DNA of 64,000 nucleotides from Candidatus Arcticimaribacter sp. GTDB taxonomy: Bacteria > Bacteroidota > Bacteroidia > Flavobacteriales > Flavobacteriaceae. The translations under genes and the position numbers were made by a program. This document shows, piece by piece, positions 19,234 to 28,450 of the stretch. Below the pieces are notes generated by a model. The model searched no databases and had not been told where the DNA came from. It was given only the letters and a program-made list of their open reading frames with translations. Where the stretch lies: the NCBI GenBank assembly GCA_002708445.1, contig PAOB01000006.1:32156-96155 (forward strand). Direction: 5' to 3'. The first letter of the stretch is position 1, and every line of letters begins with the position of its first letter.

Positions 19234-19656
19234 ATGAATTTAGTTAAAAGAAACTTTCAAATTAACCCATCTTTTTTTGATCAGCTCATTTATGATGAAT
19301 TGGGACGTCAAAGGGATTCGATAAATAAACCACCTGCTACCAATATCTTAGAAAGCGACAGTCAATTTTTGTTGGAAATAGCTGTGCCTGGTAAAACCAA
19401 AAGTGATTTTAAAATTGAAGTAAATAAAGAAATACTAACAATAAGTTTAGAAACCGAGAAAGAGGTTTCTGAAAACGACCATCTGTACCATAAAAAAGAA
19501 TTTGATTATTCTTCATTTCAAAGATCATTTACTTTACCTGACAGCGTAGCTGTTGATAAAATAGATGCTCGATACAATGATGGTGTTTTGAAGCTTGTCT
19601 TTCCTAAGAAGAAAGAAAGTCTACCGCAACCAAAAAAATGGATTAAAGTAAAATAA
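19234..19656 (+). CDS. Hsp20/alpha-crystallin family small heat-shock protein
   Basis: This ATP-independent chaperone holds unfolding proteins. The 140-residue protein has an alpha-crystallin domain from about 40 to 130: the first strand LLEIAVPGKTKSDFKIEV, FQRSFTLPDSVAVDKI, and the signature A.Y.DGVL.L.FPKK. A short C-terminal tail (QPKKWIKVK) ends it. It is a single gene with its own terminator. No exact TAnnTTTG box precedes it, which might mean an alternative or heat-dependent control. Confidence 0.93.
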   Translation: MNLVKRNFQINPSFFDQLIYDELGRQRDSINKPPATNILESDSQFLLEIAVPGKTKSDFKIEVNKEILTISLETEKEVSENDHLYHKKEFDYSSFQRSFTLPDSVAVDKIDARYNDGVLKLVFPKKKESLPQPKKWIKVK

Positions 19657-19672
19657 TCCAACTTTTTTCAAT

Positions 19673-19702
19673 AAAAAACGGCTCCCTTGGGAGCCGTTTT
19701 TT
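19673..19702. terminator. bidirectional intrinsic terminator after hsp20
   Basis: CGGCTCCC (19679-19686) pairs perfectly with GGGAGCCG (19689-19696), flanked by a run of A on the left and T on the right. It sits between two convergent genes and can serve both strands. It is the strongest terminator in the window. Confidence 0.9.
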
Positions 19703-19725
19703 TGTTCTGTATATTAATAATAAGC

Positions 19726-20235
19726 CTACTCTTCAGATGGAGCAGAAGCTTGCTTAAATTGACTGAGTGTTACGATCTTTTTATTGATGATGTAGTAACT
19801 TTCATGAATGTAATATTTCTCAACAGTTCCATCTTCTTTTGGAGAGCTAACGGTAAACCCTGCCTGCACATGTTCTCCTCCCAATGTCGGATTGATGTCC
19901 ACTGAATAAGCATAGTCAAAAGTCCAGCTTACATCAGAATTATCCGCTTCTATTGAAGCTTTAAATTCATCGAAACTAGAGGATACTTTTCCATTCCAAT
20001 CCGTTACTTTTAAAGTGTCAACAAAATGACTTCTCATTGATTCATAGTCTTTTGCAGCCCATAGTTTATCAACAGCAATGACATGGTCAATGGCTTCTTG
20101 GGTACCCAAATGCCATTTTAAGTCCTGAATTTTTTGGTTAGGATGAAACCCGATCATACGTTCTTTAGTTTCAGTTGTTGTTGAACATGAACTCAATACT
20201 AGAGTAATTACAAATAGTTTAATTAAATTTTTCAT
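19726..20235 (-). CDS. lipoprotein with NTF2/SnoaL-like domain
   Basis: The 169-residue protein has a signal peptide with the lipobox LSSC (Cys17). The rest (about 40-165) resembles the SnoaL/NTF2-like fold: an N-terminal helix pair with AVDKLWAAKDYESMRSHF, then strands rich in aromatic residues (VSWTFDYAYSVDI, YYIHESYYIINKKIV). The function is unknown. It ends at the shared terminator with hsp20 and is followed upstream by the oxidoreductase gene on the same strand. Confidence 0.8.
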   Translation of the reverse strand: MKNLIKLFVITLVLSSCSTTTETKERMIGFHPNQKIQDLKWHLGTQEAIDHVIAVDKLWAAKDYESMRSHFVDTLKVTDWNGKVSSSFDEFKASIEADNSDVSWTFDYAYSVDINPTLGGEHVQAGFTVSSPKEDGTVEKYYIHESYYIINKKIVTLSQFKQASAPSEE

Positions 20236-20332
20236 TAGATATGATTATTGTTGACTTGCAAGATATGGTTTAAGTTGCTAATTACAATTAATCAAATAAA
20301 CTATCTTTAAATTTTCACTCCAAAAAAGGGGA

Positions 20333-21919
20333 TTAAGCATAAATTTTCTTCCAGAAATTTTTCTTTTCTATGGTGGTAGCTGTAATAAATCCAGAAAAAA
20401 GTGCCCCTCCGATCCCAGCAGTAACAATGTCTTGACCAGTCAAAAATAAACCCTTGATGGGTGTTCTTGGACTTAAAAAACTTTGTTGATATCGTGCTGG
20501 ATCATGATTCAAACCGTAAAGCTCTCCCTTTTCATAGTTTACAAAATGTTTGGTTGTCAGAGGGGTGGATAATTCGTAGCAGTCAACTTTATCCCTCAGG
20601 TGAGGGTACAATTCAAATAGATGTTCGAGCAGTCGTTGAGCAAATTTTTCTTTAAAAGCTTCATAGGTTTCCCCTCTCTTCATCCATCTGCTATTTTCCC
20701 ATTTGTGAAAACTTTCAAATGGAAGTAAAGTAATAATATCAATGGTGCTTTTGTTGGGGTATCTCTTGGACCAACTTGGATCTTTGGATGAAGGAAAAGA
20801 AACATACACAACTGGAAAAGGTTTACTATGGTCTTTTAAAAATCGATCAACACAATCATCATGATCCAATTCATCGGGGTAAATCCATAAATTCTTTTTA
20901 GGTAATTTTAATTCCTCTGGTGTTCCATTTAATCCTATGTATAAACATCCGTGAGCTACAGAGGGCTTTACTTTTTTTAGTTGTTCAGAAAATTGTTTAC
21001 TAAACTTATTTTCTTTAGAAATCAATTTTTTAAAGGTGTTCATTACACCAACACCGCTGATAACAATCGGAGCATAAAAACACTTTCCATCACTCATTTT
21101 TACTCCTATTGCTCTTTCTTTTTCAGTAATAATTTGCTCTACCTCAGCATTAATCAGAATGGTTCCTTTTGCCGATTCGATGACTGGATCGATCGTTTTT
21201 ACAATTTGTGATGATCCCCCAATAGGGAAGCTTCCCCCACCAAAATAATGTTTTACAACTGAAGCATGCATTGCAAAGCTACTTTGTTTTGGTGGAAGTC
21301 CATAATCGCCATATTGACCACATAATACTTTAATGAGTTCTTCATTTTCAGTCAAAGACCGCAATACATCATATGTTGTTTTGTTAGAAAATTCCTGATA
21401 GGGTTTCTTCAGCATTCCTCCGATAATATTCCCCAGAAATTTAGGAAGCGCTTTGTTGATGTAGAATTTCCCCATGGCTTTATTTGCCTTGAAAACTAAA
21501 TTGATGTAATCTTCTATGGCTTTTTCTTCCTCAGGGAAGTACTCGGTTAATTGGTCTTTAAAGGGGTCAACTCCTTTTACAAAATTGTACTTTTTATCCC
21601 CAATAATGATTTGATCGTAAACTTCGCCCATATCTGCCCACAGTAATTTGCTGTCAGTGATGTAATCAAACATTTTCCTAAGAGCACTATTTTCTTTTTG
21701 AACCTCACCGATGTAATGAATCCCAACGTCCCATTCATAGCCTTTTCTTTTAAAAACATGGGTGTAACCTCCAGCGGTGTAATGCCGTTCCAATAAAAGT
21801 ACTTTTTTACCTTCTTTAGCTAAAAATGCTGCAGTAGTCAAACTTCCCATTCCCGTTCCAACAATTATCGCATCGTATTGGTCTTCGAGTTGATGGGGTT
21901 TTTTGTAGGATTGAATCAT
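20333..21919 (-). CDS. FAD-dependent oxidoreductase of the CrtI/retinol saturase family
   Basis: The 528-residue protein has an N-terminal Rossmann FAD site (AIIVGTGMGSLTTAAFLA, about 14-31), the family signature LLLERHYTAGGYTHVF and the C-terminal FAD-binding segment GLFLTGQDIVTAGIGGALFSG. Its closest described relatives by appearance are all-trans-retinol 13,14-reductase and phytoene desaturases. It is not beside other carotenoid genes, so the substrate is open. It is divergent from the S10 peptidase gene. Confidence 0.85.
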   Translation of the reverse strand: MIQSYKKPHQLEDQYDAIIVGTGMGSLTTAAFLAKEGKKVLLLERHYTAGGYTHVFKRKGYEWDVGIHYIGEVQKENSALRKMFDYITDSKLLWADMGEVYDQIIIGDKKYNFVKGVDPFKDQLTEYFPEEEKAIEDYINLVFKANKAMGKFYINKALPKFLGNIIGGMLKKPYQEFSNKTTYDVLRSLTENEELIKVLCGQYGDYGLPPKQSSFAMHASVVKHYFGGGSFPIGGSSQIVKTIDPVIESAKGTILINAEVEQIITEKERAIGVKMSDGKCFYAPIVISGVGVMNTFKKLISKENKFSKQFSEQLKKVKPSVAHGCLYIGLNGTPEELKLPKKNLWIYPDELDHDDCVDRFLKDHSKPFPVVYVSFPSSKDPSWSKRYPNKSTIDIITLLPFESFHKWENSRWMKRGETYEAFKEKFAQRLLEHLFELYPHLRDKVDCYELSTPLTTKHFVNYEKGELYGLNHDPARYQQSFLSPRTPIKGLFLTGQDIVTAGIGGALFSGFITATTIEKKNFWKKIYA

Positions 21920-22065
21920 TAAATAGTTTTTTATCTTTTTAAAGCTACGATTTTTATTCTTTTATTTTTCTTTCAATAGATTAAAATCAAATGCTTATCA
22001 ATAGATATTTCCGTGAATTAATTGATTTATTTTTAACTTTCAGTATTAATCTAAAATTAAATCAA

Positions 22066-23546
22066 ATGAAATTGACTCGTTTTTTTATTTTAGCTTTTTT
22101 TGCCCTTAATCTCCAAGGTCAAGAACGGCAAATCCCAATCGACACCCTTATTGTTACAAATCACAGTGTAACGATTAAAGATGTAAAGGTTAATTATTCT
22201 GCAGAAACCGGAACTCAACCCGTTTGGAATGAACATGGGAAACCCATAGCAAGTTTATTTTACACCTATTACAGTCGTACCAATGGAGCAAAACCTGTCA
22301 ATCGTCCAATTTTTTTTCATTTAATGGAGGTCCAGGCTCTGCTTCAGTTTGGATGCATGTTGCTTACACAGGTCCAAAAATTTTAAAAATTGATGATGAA
22401 GGATATCCAGTACAACCCTATGGGTTTGAGACTAATCCTTATTCTGTTTTAGATGTTGCGGATATTGTTTTTATTAATCCGGTGAATACCGCATATTCAA
22501 GGATTATTGAATATGATGGAGAAAAAGAAAAAAGAGAAACTTTTTTTGGAGTCAATGAAGACATCAAATACTTAGCAGAGTGGATGAATACCTTCGTAAA
22601 CAGGAAGCAACGTTGGGAATCACCCAAATACATTATTGGTGAAAGTTATGGAGGAACACGAGTAATGGGACTTTCGTTGGCGTTGCAAAACCAACAGTGG
22701 ATGTATTTAAACGGTGTTATTATGGTTTCTCCAGCGGATTACAAAGTGTTACGTGTTGGAGGTCCTGTTTCTTCAGCATTGAATTTGCCTTATTACACAG
22801 CAGCAGCTTGGTTTCACAAAAAATTACCTACCACTTTACAAAGTCAAGATTTAACAGAAATTTTGCCCAAAGCGGAGCAATTTGCAATTAACCAACTAAC
22901 CCCAGCTCTTATGAGGGGAGGGTTTTTGAGCTTGGAAGAAAAGAAAAAAATTGCAGTTAAAATGGCTTTCTATTCTGGTTTAAGTGAAAAAGTTATTTTA
23001 CAACACAACTTAGATGTTCCCAACACATTTTTTTGGAAAGAACTTCTCAGATCCGAAGGTAAAACAATAGGAAGATTAGATTCTCGATACACGGGAATAG
23101 ATAAAATGGAAGCAGGCATTAGCCCAGATTACAATTCGGAACTAACATCATGGCTGCATTCCTTTACACCTGCAATTAATCATTACATCAGAAAGGAGTT
23201 AAACTTCAAAACAGATCTCAAATACAATATGTTTGGACCTGTACATCCGTGGAACAATGAAAAAGATGATACCAGAGACAACTTACGTCAGGCGATGGCT
23301 CAAAATCCGTATCTAAAAGTTTTGATTCAGTCGGGATATTATGATGGAGCAACTACCTATTTCAATGCAAAATACACCCAATGGCAAGTAGATCCCAGTG
23401 GCTTAATGAAAGATCGTTTTTATTTTAAAGGCTATCGCTCTGGGCATATGATGTATTTGAGACGTGAGGATTTAATAAAAGCAAATGAAGATCTTCGGAT
23501 TTTCATACAGAACTCCTCTGCAAACGGAAAAGCTGCTAAATATTAA
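22066..23546 (+). pseudogene. S10 family serine carboxypeptidase, split by a -1 type frameshift
   Basis: Two frames together make one S10 peptidase. The first (from ATG 22066, frame reads on to 22386) gives a signal peptide and the N-terminus up to NRPIFF. The second, open through 23546, supplies SFNGGPGSASVWMHVAYTGP, the oxyanion region of the family, then Ser in GESYGG (22644), Asp in QSGYYDG (23343) and His in RSGHMMY (23445). The switch lies in a run of eight T (22310-22317); nine T would restore one frame. The whole triad is intact, so decay is recent, or the run is a sequencing error or a slippage site. It overlaps the end of pnuC by 4 bases. Confidence 0.9.
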
Positions 23547-24103
23547 GCAGTTTTAACAACCTTTTGTTTCCAAGTTTTTAAGCCATAGAAAGATAGGGTA
23601 AAGTAAAGCAGGGTAAGAGCGAAATAAAGATAAAGTTCCTTGTTGAGGTACAAGCCTAAAGTAACCCCGTTGACTATGATCCAATAGTACCATCCACTCA
23701 ATATTTTTTTAGCCTCCAAATAACTGGCAATAAAACTGAATATGGTCGTAAATGCATCCAAATAAGGATTACTCGCATCCGTGAATGTATTTAAAATGTA
23801 TCCCAAGCAGAGGACACAAAAAGTTCCGATGATTAAAAAACTAAGGTGCTTATTTTTTGGAACATCAATTACAGGAAGTTGTGATTTATTTACTGAACCC
23901 CAAAGTTGATAACCGTAAATTCCTATGATGACATAATAAAAATACAAAATAGACTCGGCGTAAAGTCCTATTCTGTAGAATAAAAAAATACTGACTATCG
24001 ATCCTGAAATTCCAAAAAACCAACAATTGACATTTTCTTTAATCAATAGAATTAAAAAAGTAAGACTCAGTCCTACCGAAAGTATTTCAAGTATTAAATT
24101 CAT
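23543..24103 (-). CDS. pnuC: nicotinamide riboside transporter PnuC
   Basis: PnuC imports nicotinamide riboside or a related vitamin by facilitated diffusion. The 186-residue protein is almost entirely membrane-spanning, about seven helices, with the family segment KENVNCWFFGISGSIVSI near 22-40 and YYVIIGIYGYQLWG near 56-70. Some Bacteroidota members carry thiamine or riboflavin instead; no NadR or TPP-riboswitch is seen nearby to decide. It is the last gene of the uvrB-oxidase-pnuC run. Confidence 0.88.
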   Translation of the reverse strand: MNLILEILSVGLSLTFLILLIKENVNCWFFGISGSIVSIFLFYRIGLYAESILYFYYVIIGIYGYQLWGSVNKSQLPVIDVPKNKHLSFLIIGTFCVLCLGYILNTFTDASNPYLDAFTTIFSFIASYLEAKKILSGWYYWIIVNGVTLGLYLNKELYLYFALTLLYFTLSFYGLKTWKQKVVKTA

Positions 24104-24121
24104 TCAATTAAAATAAAAGTT

Positions 24122-25261
24122 TTACAATTCTTCAAGAAGAATCTCTGCAGTTTTGTTTCCGACTATCGAACCTATGGCAACCCCCATGCCACCTAATCTT
24201 ATGCCCACCACAATTCTTGAAGAATAGCGTTTGACTAAAGGAAGTTTATTTGCTCCAAAAGCCATAATTCCAGACCATTCTTTCTCGATTTCAAAAGGAG
24301 TGTTGGGTAAAATGTAGTTTTTCAAATCATCAATTAATACTTTTTTTATGTTGTCATTGATACCAAAAACAGATGTATTTTCTTTTTCCATATCTAGCTG
24401 TCTTCCTCCACCAATAAGGACACGGTTGTCGATATTTCGGAAATAATGATACCCTTGGTGGTAATGAAAACATCCATTGATTTTTAAATTTGATATTGGC
24501 TTTGTGATCAAAACCATTCCTCTTCCAGGATTAATGTCCCCTTTTGGAAACCACTTCTTACTAAATGCATTGGTGCAAATTGCAAGTTTTTTTGTTTTTA
24601 TTTCGATCAATCCCAATTCACTTTGGACTTCTAAGACTATGCTATTTCTCTGTTCTTTAAAATTTTCAATATTTGTAGAAGTAAATAAAGCAATCCCTTT
24701 TTTGCGAACTTTCTCGTGTAAAGACCACATCATTTTACCTGTATCAATGCTACCTTCAAATTTGTTTTTCAACAATGTACTCAGCTTGTTTTTGGCAAAA
24801 CCATTACTTTCAATGCGTTTGTTTTCTTGTGAAAATACGTTCTCTTTAAAAATAGGATACAGCAAGGCATTCATCTTGTTGATTCGGGTTTCAATCTCAT
24901 CAGGAGGTTTCATAAACAATTCAAACCCTCCATTTTCTTGATAAGAAATTTCTTTATCTTCCAAAGTATTTCGTAAAAGATGTAGCCCATCATATCTTAA
25001 TTTCACCAAGGCTTTTACATCATCGTCATTCAGGTGTTTACGATCACTTTCTAATTCAGTTAGCGAACCATAGCAAGCAAAGCCTGCATTTTTTGTACTG
25101 GCACCCGATGGGAATAGCCCTCGTTCAAAAATTGCAATACGAGCATTTGGTCTTTCTTGAATCAATTTCAAAGCAGTAAAACAACCAACAATTCCTCCAC
25201 CAATAACCGCAAAGTCATAGTTTTTAAACCATTTGTCTTCCCAATAACTCATTGCTGGCAT
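24122..25261 (-). CDS. FAD-dependent D-amino-acid-oxidase-like (DAO) oxidoreductase
   Basis: The 379-residue protein has the Rossmann motif GGGIVGCFTAL (about 20-30), the ERGLFPSGASTKNAGFACYG segment typical of DadA/ThiO-like DAO proteins, and the C-terminal GIMAFGANKLPLVKR and GVRLGGMGVAIGS parts. It oxidises an amine of unknown identity. An alternative ATG at 25252 would remove three residues. It starts 10 bases after uvrB and is followed by pnuC. Confidence 0.85.
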   Translation of the reverse strand: MPAMSYWEDKWFKNYDFAVIGGGIVGCFTALKLIQERPNARIAIFERGLFPSGASTKNAGFACYGSLTELESDRKHLNDDDVKALVKLRYDGLHLLRNTLEDKEISYQENGGFELFMKPPDEIETRINKMNALLYPIFKENVFSQENKRIESNGFAKNKLSTLLKNKFEGSIDTGKMMWSLHEKVRKKGIALFTSTNIENFKEQRNSIVLEVQSELGLIEIKTKKLAICTNAFSKKWFPKGDINPGRGMVLITKPISNLKINGCFHYHQGYHYFRNIDNRVLIGGGRQLDMEKENTSVFGINDNIKKVLIDDLKNYILPNTPFEIEKEWSGIMAFGANKLPLVKRYSSRIVVGIRLGGMGVAIGSIVGNKTAEILLEEL

Positions 25262-25271
25262 CTTGTTTTTT

Positions 25272-27263
25272 TTAGACTAATTGTTCTTTTAGATTTTTAA
25301 TTTCATCACGAAAACGTGCAGCTTCAATAAAATCCAAATCTTTAGCAGCTTTTTCCATCAGCTTTCGGGTATCTCTAATTTTTTGTTCAATCTGTGGTTT
25401 AGTCAAATACCTTGTTGCTTGTTCTGCAGCTTTTTTCAATTCTTTTTCTGAGGCGTAAGTTGCCACAGAATTTTTAGATAAGGCACTGTCCAAAGATTTG
25501 TTTAAGGCGGTAGGGACTTTATTATGGAGTTTGTTGTAAGCCATTTGTTTTTCACGCCTGTACAGGGTTTGATCCATAGTGAACTGCATACTTTTGGTTA
25601 TTTTATCTGCATAGAAAATAGCAAGTCCATTGACGTTCCTCGCTGCACGTCCTACGGTTTGAGTCAAGGATCTGTTAGAACGCAAGAACCCCTCTTTGTC
25701 GGCATCTAAAACTGCAACCAAAGAAACTTCAGGCAAATCCAAACCTTCTCTCAAAAGGTTTACACCGATTAAAACATCGAACACCCCTTTTCTGAGATCC
25801 TGCATTATTTCCACTCGCTCCAAGGTATCAACATCACTGTGGATGTAACGACATCGAATTTGAATCCGACTCATGTATTTTGTCAATTCCTCAGCCATAC
25901 GTTTGGTAAGCGTGGTAATCAAAGTACGTTCATCTTTTTCATTGCGTTTTTGAATTTCCTCGATCAAGTCATCAATTTGATTTTCACTCGGACGCACTTC
26001 AATGATCGGATCAAGAAGCCCAGTGGGTCGAATTATTTGCTCCACAAAAACCCCCTCTGTTTTTTCCAATTCATAATCTGCAGGAGTAGCACTAACAAAA
26101 AGAACTTGATTTTGAAGCTGTTCAAACTCTTCAAATTTAAGAGGGCGATTATCCATTGCAGCTGGAAGTCTAAAACCGTACTCAACCAAGTTTTCTTTTC
26201 GACTTCGATCTCCTCCATACATTGCATGAACCTGAGAAACAGTAACATGACTTTCATCAATGATCATCAAAAAATCATCAGGGAAATAATCCAGTAAACA
26301 GAAAGGACGTGATCCCGGATTTCTTCCATCCAGATAACGAGAATAATTTTCAATCCCTGAACAATAACCGAGTTCTCGAATCATTTCAAGGTCAAAATTT
26401 GTTCGCTCCTCCAAGCGTTTTGCCTCCAGATGTTTTCCTACTTCTCTAAAAAAATCCAGCTGTTTAACCAAGTCATCTTGAATTTGATGAATCGCATTTT
26501 GTAGAACATCTGGTGAAGTCACAAACATATTGGCTGGATAAATATTCAATTGTTCGTATTGTTCGATTCGTTCGTTTGCTATTGGGTCAAAAGCTTCAAT
26601 TTCTTCAATCTCGTCACCAAAGAAATGAACTCGAAAAGCAGTATCCGCATAACTCGGATAGATATCTACAACATCTCCTTTTACTCTGAAATTCCCGTGT
26701 TGAAATTCTGCCATGGTTCTAGAGTACAGACTCTGAACCAATTGGTGTAAAAATTTGGTTCTGGAGAGCACTTGGTCTCTTCTAATAGAGATTACATTTT
26801 TTTGGAATTCAGCGGGGTTTCCAATTCCGTACAAGCAAGAAACAGATGCAATCACAATAACGTCTCTCCTTCCAGAAAGTAGAGAAGAAGTTGTACTCAA
26901 ACGAAGTTTTTCTATTTCTTCGTTGATCGATAAATCTTTTTCAATGTAAGTACCTGTAACAGGGATGTAAGCCTCTGGTTGGTAATAATCGTAATAAGAA
27001 ACAAAATATTCTACGGCATTATCTGGAAAAAATTGTTTGAATTCTGAATACAACTGAGCAGCCAAAGTTTTGTTGTGAGCCAACACAAGAGTTGGACGAT
27101 CCAATTCTTGAACAACATTTGCAACAGTAAATGTTTTTCCAGAACCAGTTACTCCCTGAAGCGTCATGTACTTTTCCGATTGAGAAAACCCATCAACGAT
27201 TTCTTTGATCGCAACAGGTTGATCCCCAGTAGGAGAAAATTCGGATACTATTTTAAAAGCCAT
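25272..27263 (-). CDS. uvrB: excinuclease ABC subunit B
   Basis: UvrB verifies DNA damage in nucleotide excision repair. The 663-residue protein has Walker A GVTGSGKTFT (about 39-48), the beta-hairpin region YYDYYQPEAYIP, the helicase DESH box, motif VGRAARN and the C-terminal UVR motif (AAKDLDFIEAARFRDEI) that contacts UvrC. Length is normal. It heads a minus-strand run with a DAO oxidase and pnuC. Confidence 0.97.
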   Translation of the reverse strand: MAFKIVSEFSPTGDQPVAIKEIVDGFSQSEKYMTLQGVTGSGKTFTVANVVQELDRPTLVLAHNKTLAAQLYSEFKQFFPDNAVEYFVSYYDYYQPEAYIPVTGTYIEKDLSINEEIEKLRLSTTSSLLSGRRDVIVIASVSCLYGIGNPAEFQKNVISIRRDQVLSRTKFLHQLVQSLYSRTMAEFQHGNFRVKGDVVDIYPSYADTAFRVHFFGDEIEEIEAFDPIANERIEQYEQLNIYPANMFVTSPDVLQNAIHQIQDDLVKQLDFFREVGKHLEAKRLEERTNFDLEMIRELGYCSGIENYSRYLDGRNPGSRPFCLLDYFPDDFLMIIDESHVTVSQVHAMYGGDRSRKENLVEYGFRLPAAMDNRPLKFEEFEQLQNQVLFVSATPADYELEKTEGVFVEQIIRPTGLLDPIIEVRPSENQIDDLIEEIQKRNEKDERTLITTLTKRMAEELTKYMSRIQIRCRYIHSDVDTLERVEIMQDLRKGVFDVLIGVNLLREGLDLPEVSLVAVLDADKEGFLRSNRSLTQTVGRAARNVNGLAIFYADKITKSMQFTMDQTLYRREKQMAYNKLHNKVPTALNKSLDSALSKNSVATYASEKELKKAAEQATRYLTKPQIEQKIRDTRKLMEKAAKDLDFIEAARFRDEIKNLKEQLV

Positions 27264-27360
27264 AGTTCATTTTTCAAACCTTAAATTTAAGCATTTACAA
27301 CATAAGTAAACCAACCTTTGTCACTTCATTCACAGAATGAGATCAATGAAATAAAGTTAG

Positions 27361-27368
27361 TACCTTTG
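27361..27368 (+). promoter_or_regulatory. -7 box before the kinase-like orphan gene
   Basis: TACCTTTG matches TAnnTTTG and ends 15 bases before the ATG at 27384. No TTG lies at the usual -33 distance. Confidence 0.45.
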
Positions 27369-27383
27369 AATAAATCCTGTTTT

Positions 27384-28442
27384 ATGGAAGAAAAATTAAT
27401 TTCACAGAAAAAACCCTTTTATCCAATAATTAAAGAGTTAAACGATTATTTAAAACACTACAATCGTTGGGTTTACACGCCTGTGTATTACGAGGATTTA
27501 CTTCGTTTTTCGGGTTCTGTAGTTGTTTATGATGAAAACGAAAACGACACCTTGTGGATTCGAGTGTATTACTCGGATAGTGAGCGGGTAGAAATTGATT
27601 ACAACCTCAAAAAAGTTTACGCCCTTTTGCATTCAGATGGCAATGAAACTTCCATGCCATTTTTAAATATTGACGCCATTGATTATTGCACATTTGGTAA
27701 TTCAAAACCCTTTAGAATCAAGGTTCGAAATGTTCTTAATGATAATTTCACATATTTTTACATTAAGAAAACGGACGCCTCAAGGGCTTATGGTTTGGAA
27801 TTTGAGCATATGCTCTCTCCTCACAACCTGAATTTTTTAATCAATGATTCCACTTTAATTGAAGAACACATAGCGGGTATTCCAGGGGATGTATTTATTG
27901 AAAAATACTTAGATCAATGTTCCCCCTCTGAACAAGCTCAGATTGCAAAAGAGTATGTAAAGTTCAATGAAAGATCCATGATTCGACTTTTGGGTGATAT
28001 GCGAGCATACAACTATGTAGTAATTCCAACGCACGATTTTGATCAAGTAATTTACAAGATTCGGGCAATCGATTTTGACCAACAAAGTTTTGAAGGGAAA
28101 TTTATGGTTTATCGACCCCAGTTTTTCAAAGAAAATTTCCCCATAATTTCTGTTGTAAAAGAAAAACTTTCAACAAATTCAATTTTACAATACAAAATTG
28201 AGGAACGTTCCATACTTGTTAAACGTATTCTAAGTTCTGTCGACCGCTTGGATCGTTTGTTGAATATCATGACTTTAGATACTTTAACAACCCCAGGGAA
28301 TGTTAAAAAATTATCCTCAGAGATTTTTAAATTCACCAAAGACAGCGCTTTTAAAAAAACTAAAAATATGGGAGAAGTTTTGAAAGCATCTTTCGCTTAT
28401 GTGCGGAGAAATTATGAAAATCTAAATATGTCATTTGATTAG
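27384..28442 (+). CDS. unassigned protein with protein-kinase-like motifs
   Basis: I do not recognise a named family. From ATG 27384 the product has 352 residues, no signal peptide and no membrane segment. The centre reads like a kinase fold: a lysine strand (FYIKKTD, K128), a helix with Glu (GLEFEHM, E139/E141), a hinge-like EEHIAGIPGDVFI (161-172), a loop LLGDMRAYNYVVI with D205 and N210, and AIDFDQQSF with D230/D232. These mimic the APH-type order Lys, Glu, GD..xxN, D-F. The C-terminal third is helical. An upstream ATG at 27318 would place the start before the -7 box. Evidence for activity is inference only. Confidence 0.75.
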   Translation: MEEKLISQKKPFYPIIKELNDYLKHYNRWVYTPVYYEDLLRFSGSVVVYDENENDTLWIRVYYSDSERVEIDYNLKKVYALLHSDGNETSMPFLNIDAIDYCTFGNSKPFRIKVRNVLNDNFTYFYIKKTDASRAYGLEFEHMLSPHNLNFLINDSTLIEEHIAGIPGDVFIEKYLDQCSPSEQAQIAKEYVKFNERSMIRLLGDMRAYNYVVIPTHDFDQVIYKIRAIDFDQQSFEGKFMVYRPQFFKENFPIISVVKEKLSTNSILQYKIEERSILVKRILSSVDRLDRLLNIMTLDTLTTPGNVKKLSSEIFKFTKDSAFKKTKNMGEVLKASFAYVRRNYENLNMSFD

Positions 28443-28450
28443 TTTTTGAT

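Noticed and set aside
22353-23546. A separate gene starting at ATG 22353
   Set aside because: Its product would lack the signal peptide and the GGPGS region, which are read in the same frame directly upstream of this ATG; it is the downstream part of the frameshifted S10 peptidase.
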